Shown one piece after another: positions 25,896 through 34,289 of a stretch of 64,000 nt of DNA. The stretch's first letter is position 1; the number at the start of each line of letters is the position of its first letter. Both the position numbers and the translations under genes were made by a program. Below the pieces are notes generated by a model. The model was given only the letters and a program-made list of their open reading frames with translations, was not told the DNA's origin and did not search any database. Origin of the DNA: Paenibacillus montaniterrae (GTDB taxonomy: Bacteria; Bacillota; Bacilli; Paenibacillales; Paenibacillaceae); NCBI RefSeq assembly GCF_018403185.1, contig NZ_BOSE01000009.1, forward strand, positions 124,001 through 188,000, read 5' to 3'.

Positions 25896-26095
25896 GTTGG
25901 GGGAACACTGCTAAAGAATTTGTATAACGCTATTTATAACAAATGCGGTCATTCTCAATTCTAACGAATCTATAGAAGCTTATTGGACAATTTCCACTGC
26001 AAATGCGGCTGTATTCCGAACTTAACGTTATGAATATTCGTTAGATTTCCTCTAATACCTAATCTGCTCAATAACGTTCTACAGATTCATTATTT

Positions 26096-26655
26096 CAAAC
26101 TCCCCTTCCAATCGAGGTTTAAAAGCAGGGCTTTCAGGACCAAGAAGCTTGGACGCTACTAGAAAGCGAGGAGCACAGCGTAGGCACAAGCTACGTGAGC
26201 ACCGCAGTTTTCGCTAGCGTGCCATATTCGCCGTCGAAAAAGCTACGAAGCGATGCATCGTCATCAAAGTCCAGCTTTTAAACTCCCCTTCCAATAAGGG
26301 TTTAAAAGCAGGGCTTTCAGGACCAAGAAGGTTGGACGCTAGTAGAAAACGAGGAGCGCAGCGTAGGCACAAGCTACGTGAGAACCGGAGTTTTCGCTAG
26401 CGTTCAAGATTCGCCGTCGAAAAAGCTACGAAGCGATGCATCGTCATCAAAGTCCAGCTTTTAAACTACCCCATCAAATCGAGGTTTAAAAGCAGGGCTT
26501 TCAGGACCAAGAAGCTTGGACGCTAGTAGAAAACGAGGAGCGCAGCGTAGGCACAAGCTACGTGAGCACCGGAGTTTTCGCTAGCGTTCAAGATTCGCCG
26601 TCGAAAAAGCTACAACGCGAACCATCGTCATCAAAGCCGTACTTTTAAACTACCT
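26096..26655 (+). repeat. Repeat B array 4, three copies
   Basis: CAGGACCAAGAAG (or AAGG in copy 2) recurs at 26135, 26318 and 26502, a period of 183-184 bases. These copies are the most alike in the window and show the stems clearly: CTTGGACGCTAG with CTAGCGTTCAAG, and CGTAGGCACAAGCTACG inside. Between copies, TTTAAAC-CCCCTTCCAATxxGGGTTTAAA forms a linking hairpin. The array ends at the stop codon of the convergent gene at 26656. The 25900-26095 stretch before it holds nothing I recognise. Confidence 0.9.
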
Positions 26656-26952
26656 CTAAAGGCAGGCTTTGCGCCAGTTTGATCTGTTGAACAACCCCCC
26701 CTGCCCTGAAAGCTGCCTCCACACCTGCTGCTTAAATTCAGGATGGATGTATTCGGGAGATAAATATTTCCATGATTGCCCTAGAAGAGATAACGCCTCG
26801 GGAAAGCTGTGTACGATGATTGGCTCTTGCTGCGGTTCGCTTAAGTCATGGGAACGGTAAAATTCCCAGTTTCCTTCGCCGCGTTGGCGTGCCAGCAAGG
26901 AGATGTTGCCTGCTGCGCCTTTAACGCGCAATATCGTTTGCCATTGCTCCAT
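26656..26952 (-). CDS. Conserved hypothetical protein (98 aa)
   Basis: A 98-residue soluble protein, not assigned to a function. The C-terminal part (LGQSWKYLSPEYIHPEFKQQVWRQL) is like a group of uncharacterised proteins found in many bacteria, with a conserved HPEF-x-x-x-VW core. GGAGG lies 12 bases before the ATG. The stop codon touches the end of repeat B array 4, so the original terminator, if any, has been displaced by the repeat. Confidence 0.65.
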   Translation of the reverse strand: MEQWQTILRVKGAAGNISLLARQRGEGNWEFYRSHDLSEPQQEPIIVHSFPEALSLLGQSWKYLSPEYIHPEFKQQVWRQLSGQGGLFNRSNWRKACL

Positions 26953-27102
26953 AGTTAGCGCCGTCCTCCTTTAGCTTTCTTATAAATTCCGTAAATATAT
27001 CAGGATCGTTAGTACTAATATACATCATTTACCATTTACTGCGCATCAATTTCCTGCAAATATGGTACGATAAAAGAAAGATTACATAAATGAGGGTTGA
27101 TT

Positions 27103-28527
27103 ATGAAGGAAAAACAGCTAATTGAGCAATATTTTGCGGCGCATAAGGAGCAGTTTATTGCCCACATTCAACGACTTGTGGAAATTCGCAGCGTCAAAGG
27201 AGAAGCACGCGAGGGGATGCCTTTTGGCGAAGGGCCAGCAGCAGCATTACAGGAAACGCTGGCAATCGCCGAAGAGCTGGGCTTGCTGACGAACAATTTG
27301 GAAAACTACGTTGGTACGATTAGCATCAATGATTTCGAGTCGAAGCTTGGCATACTCGGACATGTTGACGTTGTTGGCGAAGGACAAAATTGGAGCACAG
27401 ACCCTTATAAGGCTGTTGTGATTGATGGCAAAATGTATGGTCGCGGCACTAGCGATGATAAAGGGCCTGTTATTGCAGCGATGTATGCGTTGGCTGCTGT
27501 AAAGGAGCTTGGCTTCCCACTGAAATACAATACAAAGCTGATTGTAGGCACGGATGAGGAATCAGGCATGGCCGATCTCGACTATTATTTGTCCAAGGAA
27601 GCAGCGCCGCCTTATGTGTTTACACCTGATGCTGAATTTCCGGTTATTAATATCGAAAAGGGAGCGATTCGCACCTCGTTTTCCGCGAGCTTTGCTTGCG
27701 AAACCGGGCTGCCGCGTGTAAATGAGCTGCAGGGCGGCTACAAAGTCAATGTAGTCCCACCAGAAGCAACAGCAGAGGTAGAAGGCTTGGAGCTGCCTGA
27801 TATTAGTGAAATTGCAAGCAAGGTGACGACTAAAACTGGGGTTAATTTCGAGCTGCGCGATTTGGGAGAAAAAAAGGTGCACATTAAAGCAATTGGCATT
27901 GGCGGTCATGCTTCGACACCGGAAACAGCGATCAATGCTTTGACAGGACTGCTTGCACTCATTGCGGCTCTGCCCTTGCACGACTCTGAAGGACATCGCA
28001 AGCTGCGCGGCATCGCGGAAATCTTTCCACATGATGATTATTATGGGGCAGCTGCAGGACTGGCAATGGAGGATAAGGAGTCAGGCAAGCTGACGATGAA
28101 TTTTTCGATTTTATCCTACAGCAGCAGCGGACAACTGGAAGGGCAGTTTGATAGCAGGGTGCCGCTCTGTGCTACCGAAGCGAACACGTTTGATGTACTT
28201 GAGCCAAAGCTTGCGCAATATGGCCTGAAGCTGGTGCGCGGCGGCTATGAACCGCCTCATCTTACTCCAGCAGATTCCTTGTTCGTGCAGACGCTGCTTA
28301 ACGTTTATGAGCAATACACAGGGGAAAAGGGCGAATGCATTGCGATTGGCGGCGGAACCTATGTGCATGAAATTGAAGGTGGTGTTGCCTTCGGCCCGAC
28401 GATGCCAGGCATCGATACGCGGATGCACAGCAATGACGAGTTTATTATTATTGACGATATGCTGAAGGCCGCGCAAATTTACGCGCAGGTCATCGTCGAG
28501 CTTTGCGGTGAGAAAAGCAAGCTGTAG
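27103..28527 (+). CDS. pepV: Dipeptidase PepV, M20 family
   Basis: A 474-residue zinc dipeptidase of the M20A family. Metal and catalytic segments are in order: GHVDVVGEGQNW (first His and Asp), GRGTSDDKGP, TDEESGMADLDYY (catalytic and metal-binding acids), TPDAEFPV, and a late GGGTYVHEIEGGVAFGP with the final His. GHASTPETA marks the lid domain. The length fits PepV. The ATG at 27103 after GAGG is preferred to the TTG at 27097. It cleaves dipeptides in the cytosol, supplying amino acids. Stands alone. Confidence 0.93.
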   Translation: MKEKQLIEQYFAAHKEQFIAHIQRLVEIRSVKGEAREGMPFGEGPAAALQETLAIAEELGLLTNNLENYVGTISINDFESKLGILGHVDVVGEGQNWSTDPYKAVVIDGKMYGRGTSDDKGPVIAAMYALAAVKELGFPLKYNTKLIVGTDEESGMADLDYYLSKEAAPPYVFTPDAEFPVINIEKGAIRTSFSASFACETGLPRVNELQGGYKVNVVPPEATAEVEGLELPDISEIASKVTTKTGVNFELRDLGEKKVHIKAIGIGGHASTPETAINALTGLLALIAALPLHDSEGHRKLRGIAEIFPHDDYYGAAAGLAMEDKESGKLTMNFSILSYSSSGQLEGQFDSRVPLCATEANTFDVLEPKLAQYGLKLVRGGYEPPHLTPADSLFVQTLLNVYEQYTGEKGECIAIGGGTYVHEIEGGVAFGPTMPGIDTRMHSNDEFIIIDDMLKAAQIYAQVIVELCGEKSKL

Positions 28528-28614
28528 TCGGCTTGACTGGTTAGCTGATAATTAGCAATGAAGCAGGGCTTTCCAGAAAAGCCCCTGGAACAAAAGCCAG
28601 AGCAAAGGAACAAA

Positions 28615-28659
28615 GGAGCAAAGCAATTCCGAAGCGTAAATGGAGGAATGCTTTGCTCC
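28615..28659. other. Strong inverted repeat in the leader of the ABC operon
   Basis: GGAGCAAAGCA and TGCTTTGCTCC arms, with TTCC/GGAA inside. The outer arms match the ends of repeat A, so this may be a shortened relic of that element or a related transposition product. The rest of the 28528-28851 gap shows a small GGGCTTT/AAAGCCC hairpin at 28566-28584 and no gene. Confidence 0.6.
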
Positions 28660-28851
28660 GCAACATCCCCTTCTTACTTCCACATAAATGTCTCTTCATT
28701 GCTTCTTACTCCTGTTACTCTCTGTGTCTGCTCATATGTGACGAGCAGAACCATATTTAATGACATATGTAACTATATAGTGTCTCTCGATCTTGCCATA
28801 CTTGAAAAAGGAAGTTTGAACCCTTATAGATTACGGGAGGTTGATAGACAT

Positions 28852-29799
28852 ATGACGATTGCTTCTATGCGTGGCGTTGTTAAGAGATATGGCTCTTATG
28901 TTGCTTTGGATTGCATTGACTTCGATATTTATGAAGGAGAAATTATCGGTTTGCTTGGTCCAAATGGCGCCGGCAAGACGACGCTCATTCATGCATTAAC
29001 GGGATTGACCCCAGTTGATCATGGCACGGTGTCTCTATTCGGGCAAGCCAAGCAGCCTTTTTCCAGGCAGAACAAGGAACGGCTTGGCTTGGTTACGCAG
29101 GATATTACCATTTTTGATGAGCTGACCGCCAAGCAAAACCTGCTATTTTTCGCAGGCGTGTATGGTTTGAAGGGCAAGGAAAAGCAGGAGCGGGTAAAGG
29201 AAGCACTCGATTTTGTCGGCTTGGGGGACAAGGGGGATAAAAATCCAGCCAAGTTTTCTGGAGGGATGAAGCGCAGGCTCAACATCGCTTGTGCGCTTAC
29301 CCATCGGCCCAAATTGCTTATTATGGATGAGCCTACAGTAGGAATTGACCCGCAATCGCGAAATCATATTTTAGAGGCGGTCAAGAAGCTAAGAGACAAC
29401 GGCACAACGATTCTATATACCTCTCATTATATGGAGGAGGTGCAGGCAATTGCTAGTAGAGTGATCATTATGGATCAAGGACAAATGATCAAGGAAGGCA
29501 CGGTCGAGCAGCTTATTGAGACGATTCAGTCCGAGGAAAAGGTAAGAATCGATGTTACGGAGCCGTATCTCGTGCCGGTTAACCAACTCGAAGCAATTGC
29601 AGGCGTTAAGCAGGTAGCTGTGGCAGGCAATCAAATTTCTGTCATATCAGCAGCGGGCTCAGGCAATCTTGATCGTATTTTGACGATCGTCAAGGAGAGA
29701 ACCGGGGTTGTTGGCATTCAAGCAGATAAGCCGAATTTGGAGGATGTATTTTTCACGCTGACAGGAAAACAGCTAAGAGACAGGGGGGAGCGGGAATGA
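28852..29799 (+). CDS. ABC exporter ATP-binding protein (YvfR-like)
   Basis: A 315-residue ATPase of the same CcmA/DrrA group as the gene at 17026: Walker A GPNGAGKTT, signature FSGGMKRRLNIACAL, Walker B LLIMDEPTVGID, and the C-terminal end DVFFTLTGKQLRDRGERE. The ATG at 28852 has GGGAGG upstream; a long in-frame extension back to 28558 has no family similarity and passes through the repeat-derived hairpin. The stop overlaps the next gene (ATGA). In gene order this cluster resembles B. subtilis yvfRSTU. Confidence 0.9.
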   Translation: MTIASMRGVVKRYGSYVALDCIDFDIYEGEIIGLLGPNGAGKTTLIHALTGLTPVDHGTVSLFGQAKQPFSRQNKERLGLVTQDITIFDELTAKQNLLFFAGVYGLKGKEKQERVKEALDFVGLGDKGDKNPAKFSGGMKRRLNIACALTHRPKLLIMDEPTVGIDPQSRNHILEAVKKLRDNGTTILYTSHYMEEVQAIASRVIIMDQGQMIKEGTVEQLIETIQSEEKVRIDVTEPYLVPVNQLEAIAGVKQVAVAGNQISVISAAGSGNLDRILTIVKERTGVVGIQADKPNLEDVFFTLTGKQLRDRGERE

Positions 29800-30527
29800 G
29801 AGTAATTTCTACGCTACCCTTCACCTTGCTCAGAATGCTTAAAAGCTACATTTTTTTACTACTGCTGCTTGTTGTGCCAATGCTGCTTTTAACGTTTTTT
29901 TATTTTATTCTTTCCGATGCGGTTAACGAATCTGGTGAGTCGTATTTGTATGAAACAGCCATTTCACAGGTGCTGGTGTTTCAGCTTTTTGGCGGATCTA
30001 TCGTTATGACCTTTATTCATTACGATTTGTTCACAAAGCATAAAGAACGGATGCAGCTGCTGCCGTTTCATTTGCCGATGTACGCAGCTTCTATCGTTGC
30101 CTGCGGCACGCTATTTTCGATTATACTGGGCGTTTGCTTGATGGTTTTTTCCCATTTTGTTCTTGGAGTTATGCTAGGAAATGAGCTTTGGATGCTGGTT
30201 ATCATTTGCCTAATGGCAATTCTCTCCAGCTTGGTCTGCCTTATTTTAACCTTCTCGGTAAAAAGCTTCAAACTGGCGGAAAGGCTGAGCGAGATATATG
30301 GAATTGGCTTTGTCGTGCTGGCAGGATTGTTTTTTCCGATGCCGCAAACGCCTTTCTTTCAGTTTATGGGCTCATATGGCAATCCACTGGCCTTATCGAT
30401 TATGTCTGTTAAAGAAATGAATCGCGGCAATTCGTCTGAAGCTTTGCAGTATGCCTGCATCCTGCTCCTGGCCATCGCCGTATTATTTGTTGTTATGCTG
30501 CTAACGGGAAGGAGAAAATGGGGATGA
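29796..30527 (+). CDS. ABC-2 type permease
   Basis: A 243-residue permease with six hydrophobic helices and no large outside domain (IFLLLLLVVPMLLLTFFYFI near the start). It overlaps both neighbours and so is part of a tightly coupled operon. It pairs with the second short permease to form the membrane channel of the exporter. Confidence 0.87.
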   Translation: MRVISTLPFTLLRMLKSYIFLLLLLVVPMLLLTFFYFILSDAVNESGESYLYETAISQVLVFQLFGGSIVMTFIHYDLFTKHKERMQLLPFHLPMYAASIVACGTLFSIILGVCLMVFSHFVLGVMLGNELWMLVIICLMAILSSLVCLILTFSVKSFKLAERLSEIYGIGFVVLAGLFFPMPQTPFFQFMGSYGNPLALSIMSVKEMNRGNSSEALQYACILLLAIAVLFVVMLLTGRRKWG

Positions 30528-31210
30528 CTATTTTCCGCTATACTCTAATTAGAAGCTTCGGCAACAAGACGAATCTGTTGTTCCTCACTCTTTTTCCTGT
30601 AATTTGCATATTTTTGCCGCAGGGAGAGCCTTGGCCGCCTCTGCCTTACGGCTATCAATATTTTGGTATTGTAATGCTGTTTGTTGGCATTCGCCTTGCT
30701 ACGCTCATTATCGAGGATCGCGTCAATGGCGTCGTCAAGCGGCTGGCTATCGCGCCAATCAGCTATTTGCATTATTTAAGCGGCCATTTGCTGGCGTATG
30801 CCGTCATTATGGTGCTGCAATGTGTTATTGTAGTTTATGGCGGGGTTGCGATTGGCAGGGAGCTGGCGCAGCCCCACTTGCTGCTGCTGCTCTATGTGAG
30901 CTACAGCTTTGTTGCTTTGGCGATAGCTTTAGCCTGGGTCTCTATTTTTCGCAGCAAGGACACCGCCTTTCTTGTCTATATGTCGCTCATTTTTTTCATG
31001 TCGATCCTTGGCGGACTCATTATTCCGCTTGAAATGTTTCCGGATCTGCTAAAGCGGCTGGCTGTTTTAATGCCGACCTATTGGCTTGAGCGCGGGCTTG
31101 ATTGGCTTGTTTATGGCGAGAGAATGGCAGACTATTGGATCGTTCAAGGTGTGCTGTGGCTTTATACGATTTTGTTTGTTACGATTGGCAGCTTTAAGAA
31201 GCTATATTAA
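30524..31210 (+). CDS. ABC-2 type permease
   Basis: A 228-residue, six-helix permease of the DrrB type, with the family segment GGLIIPLEMFPDLLKRLA near residues 164-181. The ATG at 30524 gives an ATGA overlap with the previous gene and a good distance to GGAAGGAG; an ATG at 30518 is also in frame. It is followed 18 bases later by the histidine kinase gene. Confidence 0.87.
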   Translation: MTIFRYTLIRSFGNKTNLLFLTLFPVICIFLPQGEPWPPLPYGYQYFGIVMLFVGIRLATLIIEDRVNGVVKRLAIAPISYLHYLSGHLLAYAVIMVLQCVIVVYGGVAIGRELAQPHLLLLLYVSYSFVALAIALAWVSIFRSKDTAFLVYMSLIFFMSILGGLIIPLEMFPDLLKRLAVLMPTYWLERGLDWLVYGERMADYWIVQGVLWLYTILFVTIGSFKKLY

Positions 31211-31228
31211 CCGACAGGAGGGGAATGA

Positions 31229-32320
31229 ATGGCATTGAAGCTCGATCCGATGAAATTAGTTACGGGCTGGCGGTTTCTGCAGCTGGCCTTGCTTGTCCAT
31301 TTGTGGATGATGGGCGAGCAGGGGACGGCTTCTTTTGTGTTCATTTTCCTTTTATTTATTATGACAGCGCTGCGCTGGCGTTTTCGTTTGCCGATATGGA
31401 CAGTGCTTGCTGATATTGTCATTTGCCTTTCCTATTTCCCTATCACATTAATTAGCTACTATGGCTTGGCTTTGCCGATTTTCGAGCTCGCGCTAAAAGG
31501 AAAATGGCTATTGTCGCTCGTTTGCTTCGCTTGTTTTGCTATAGCTCCTGTTACCAGCTTGATGTTCTGGAACAATGTGCAGGCTGTAATGTTCGGCAGC
31601 TTTGCCTCGCTAATGCTCCATATGCAGCAGGCAATCAAACGGGAAGCTGATGAGCAGCGGCAGGCAAGAAGCGAGCTGGAAAGTCTGAACAAGCAGCTGC
31701 TTGAGGCTAATCGCTCCGTTGCGCAAAAGGCGAAGCTGATGGAAAGATACCGCATCTCACGTCAGCTCCATGATCATTTGGGGCATGATTTGACAGGTGC
31801 AGCGCTGGCGCTGCAGGCGTATGACTATATGGAGGACGGAGAGGAAGCCGAGAAGCTGCTGCAAGAGGTGAAGCTGCGGCTGGAGCGGAGCACTGCGAGC
31901 CTAAGAGAAACGGTCCATAACGTCACGCCTACAGCCTGGCTTGGTGTCGAAAGCCTGGAGCAGATCGCGTCAAGCTTTCATCAATGTCCGGTTCGCTTTC
32001 AAAAATCAGGCAATTTGGGGCAGCTCGATGCGTATAGCTGGGAGCTGCTTGAAGCGTGCTTGAAGGAAGCGCTGACGAATATCGCCAGACATAGCGATGC
32101 GACAGAGGTCGTTGTCGATCTGCAGGCTACGGATTCCTTCTTGCGCCTGTCGATTAAGGACAATGGCTCGCTTAACAAAGGAGAGCCAGCCGGAACCGGT
32201 CTGAGAGGCCTGAGAGCACGAGCGCGGGCTCTCGCAGGAAGCATATCGGTCAACCGCGAGGACGGTTATCATATCGTGTGCGTGCTCCCTGTAGGAAAGC
32301 AAGGGGGAGAAGCAGAATGA
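31229..32320 (+). CDS. Sensor histidine kinase, DesK/LiaS-like
   Basis: A 363-residue kinase with five or six helices in the first 130 residues and almost no loops, then a coiled linker and a HisKA_3 domain (RQLHDHLGHDLTG, His181). The ATP-binding domain includes CLKEALTNIARHSDATEV and DNGSLNKGEPAGTGLRGLRAR. Kinases of this build sense membrane state or the partner transporter. AGGAGGGG lies before the start. The response regulator overlaps its end (ATGA). Confidence 0.9.
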   Translation: MALKLDPMKLVTGWRFLQLALLVHLWMMGEQGTASFVFIFLLFIMTALRWRFRLPIWTVLADIVICLSYFPITLISYYGLALPIFELALKGKWLLSLVCFACFAIAPVTSLMFWNNVQAVMFGSFASLMLHMQQAIKREADEQRQARSELESLNKQLLEANRSVAQKAKLMERYRISRQLHDHLGHDLTGAALALQAYDYMEDGEEAEKLLQEVKLRLERSTASLRETVHNVTPTAWLGVESLEQIASSFHQCPVRFQKSGNLGQLDAYSWELLEACLKEALTNIARHSDATEVVVDLQATDSFLRLSIKDNGSLNKGEPAGTGLRGLRARARALAGSISVNREDGYHIVCVLPVGKQGGEAE

Positions 32321-32922
32321 AGCTGTTAATTGTAGATGATGATTCGCTTGTTTGCCGCAGCCTGCAAATTTTACTGGGCAAGGAAGCGGATATTGAAGTT
32401 ATTGGCATAGCAAGCAGCGGCCGGGAAGCGTTGGAGCTTTGCAAGCAAGAGCTGCCGGATGCTGTGCTGATGGATATTCAAATGCCGCTCATGAACGGCA
32501 TCGCATGTACGGCAGAACTGAAAAAGCTGTATCCCGCCTTACGAATTATGATGCTAACCACCTTTAATGATGAGGAGCATATACGTTCCGCCTTAAAGGC
32601 GGGTGCGGATGGTTATCTGCTAAAGTCGGCTGCCATTGAAACGATGGCTAATCAGCTTAGGGCGCTTGTATCAGGCACCGCTGTATTGGATCGCAATGTA
32701 TTTAAAGCGATCATCGAGCCAGAGCATAACACGCTGGACGGCTTGACGGAGCGAGAGCAGGATATTGTCGAATGCGTCGCTCAAGGGCTGTCGAACAAGG
32801 AAATTAGCGAGAAGCTTTATTTAAGCGATGGAACGGTACGCAATATGCTGTCGATTATATTGGATAAGCTGGAGCTGCGCGATCGCACGCAGCTGGCGAT
32901 CTACTATTGGAAGCGAAAATAA
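32317..32922 (+). CDS. NarL/LuxR-type response regulator
   Basis: A 201-residue regulator with a receiver domain (DDD at 7-9, Asp53 in LMDIQMP, Lys near 104) and a LuxR-type helix-turn-helix (LTEREQDIVECVAQGLSNKE). It most likely controls the exporter operon it belongs to, as YvfU and LiaR do for their own operons. The ATG at 32317 overlaps the kinase stop; an upstream in-frame ATG at 32278 lies within the kinase gene. Confidence 0.92.
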   Translation: MKLLIVDDDSLVCRSLQILLGKEADIEVIGIASSGREALELCKQELPDAVLMDIQMPLMNGIACTAELKKLYPALRIMMLTTFNDEEHIRSALKAGADGYLLKSAAIETMANQLRALVSGTAVLDRNVFKAIIEPEHNTLDGLTEREQDIVECVAQGLSNKEISEKLYLSDGTVRNMLSIILDKLELRDRTQLAIYYWKRK

Positions 32923-32958
32923 GCCCATGCATGACCCCGAAGCGCTGTAATCGTGGAA

Positions 32959-33987
32959 TTAGAACGGAAAAGACAGCTGCTCCAGTGCCGGCGTAATTTC
33001 CTGCGCGGTGACCGGGTGCGTCGGCCGGGGAACCACCCGGGTTCGCGCGTCCCGGCTTCCGGCCCCGGGGGTGAAGCACGACGCACTTGGCAACTCTTGC
33101 TTCTTCTCGTACTCCGTGCCGGACAAGCGGTACTTGGCGAGCAGTTCGGATGCCAATGCTTTGAAGGACTCGCGGTAGCTGTTGTCCGCGTAGGCGCCTC
33201 CGGCATACAGCGCGCGGTAGCGCTGCACCAGCTGCGGCTCATGCTGCTGCAGCGTTCGCAGAAACCAGGCCTTTACGTCGGGCGAGAGGCGCAGCAGCGA
33301 GATCATCGCGAACTGGGCACCGCTTGCTTGTGCGGCTTGCAGCAGCGCTTCCAGCTCCTCTGGGGAGTCAGTCAGGAACGGCAGGATCGGCGCGGCAAAA
33401 ATGCCGGCGTGAATTCCGTGCTCCGTCAAGTACCGGACGGTCTCCAGCCGTTTGACCGGATGCGGCGAAGCTGGCTCCAGCTTGCGGATAAGCTCCGCAT
33501 CCAGCGTGTTGACGCTGATATTAACTGAAACCTCGCTCATTTGGGCGAGGATGTCAAGATCCCTCATAATGAGCGGCGAGCGGGTGGTCACGTTGGTGCG
33601 AATCCGGTACTTGGCCAGCAGCTTGAGACATTCCCGGGTCAACTGCTCCTTGGCTTCCACCGGTTGATAAGGATCGGTAGCAGTGCCGATCGCAACCTGG
33701 CCGACGTGCCGACTGACCGCGTCGATGTCGAAAGCGAATCTTCTTGCCAGGGCAGCCAGCTGTCGCTCTAGCGCCTCGGCCGCATTTTCCTTGACGGAGA
33801 TGTGGAACTGGAACTCGTCATCCGCATTTTTGCCCTGAAACGCCTGGAACGCCCGGGCATAACAGAAGCTGCACCCGTGCCCGCACCCCCGATACGGGTT
33901 GATCGACCACTCGAAAGGCATCGCCTCCTCTTTAACGCGATTTAATGTCGTTTTGCTTTGTATTCGTTCATAACGGGTTTGCTGCAT
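32959..33987 (-). CDS. Radical SAM protein, SPL/Rv2578c-like
   Basis: A 342-residue radical S-adenosylmethionine protein. The cluster motif CGHGCSFC is preceded by NPYRG, the signature of the Rv2578c/spore-photoproduct-lyase-like group, and GTATDPYQPVE near 105 and VNISVNTLDAELIRKLEP near 165 support it. The substrate is unknown. The ATG at 33987 follows AAAGGAGG. The DNA is GC-richer than the neighbours, and the final 50 codons (from 33110 down) are extremely GC-rich and look unlike the rest of the family, which suggests transfer and later tail changes. Stands alone between a two-component system and cydA. Confidence 0.87.
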   Translation of the reverse strand: MQQTRYERIQSKTTLNRVKEEAMPFEWSINPYRGCGHGCSFCYARAFQAFQGKNADDEFQFHISVKENAAEALERQLAALARRFAFDIDAVSRHVGQVAIGTATDPYQPVEAKEQLTRECLKLLAKYRIRTNVTTRSPLIMRDLDILAQMSEVSVNISVNTLDAELIRKLEPASPHPVKRLETVRYLTEHGIHAGIFAAPILPFLTDSPEELEALLQAAQASGAQFAMISLLRLSPDVKAWFLRTLQQHEPQLVQRYRALYAGGAYADNSYRESFKALASELLAKYRLSGTEYEKKQELPSASCFTPGAGSRDARTRVVPRPTHPVTAQEITPALEQLSFPF

Positions 33988-34206
33988 CCCTTTGTCCTCC
34001 TTTTGCACACGCCACAATCATTTGGATTTAATCCCTTCTTATTATACCAAACATATGTTCTTATTCAAATAAAATAAATATCATATGATCGCCAACGAGG
34101 CAATAACTCGATCGAGTCGTTTTTGTGACTTTCACCGAGTTGTCAGAAAGATTCGTTACTTTTTTGAACGAGAGCGTTTCGTGATTATTTTGAGACAATG
34201 CTTAGC

Positions 34207-34258
34207 TATAATAGCTGTTATCGAGGAGGAGCTGTATATGGCTTATCCCGATAGATGA
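34207..34258 (+). promoter_or_regulatory. cyd promoter region and possible 6-codon leader ORF
   Basis: TATAAT lies at 34207-34212 without a clear -35. A strong GAGGAGGAG site is followed by ATG at 34238 and a six-codon frame (MAYPDR, stop at 34256), which ends 31 bases before cydA. The better ribosome binding site belongs to this short frame's start, so translation of a leader peptide is plausible. Confidence 0.35.
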
Positions 34259-34289
34259 ACGATTCAGGGGTGAAAGGAGATAGATCAGG

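Noticed and set aside
26096..26655. Tandem repeats considered as a CRISPR array
   Set aside because: Units are about 185 bases with no short repeat/unique spacer alternation, and no cas genes are present.
28558..28851. 98-codon N-terminal extension of the ABC ATPase at 28852
   Set aside because: No family similarity; passes through a repeat-derived hairpin; a good GGGAGG site precedes the inner ATG.
34123..34136. TTGTGACTTTCACC before cydA as a Rex or Fnr site
   Set aside because: Half-sites are three bases apart instead of six (Fnr) and too close for Rex; it is also about 90 bases upstream of the likely start.
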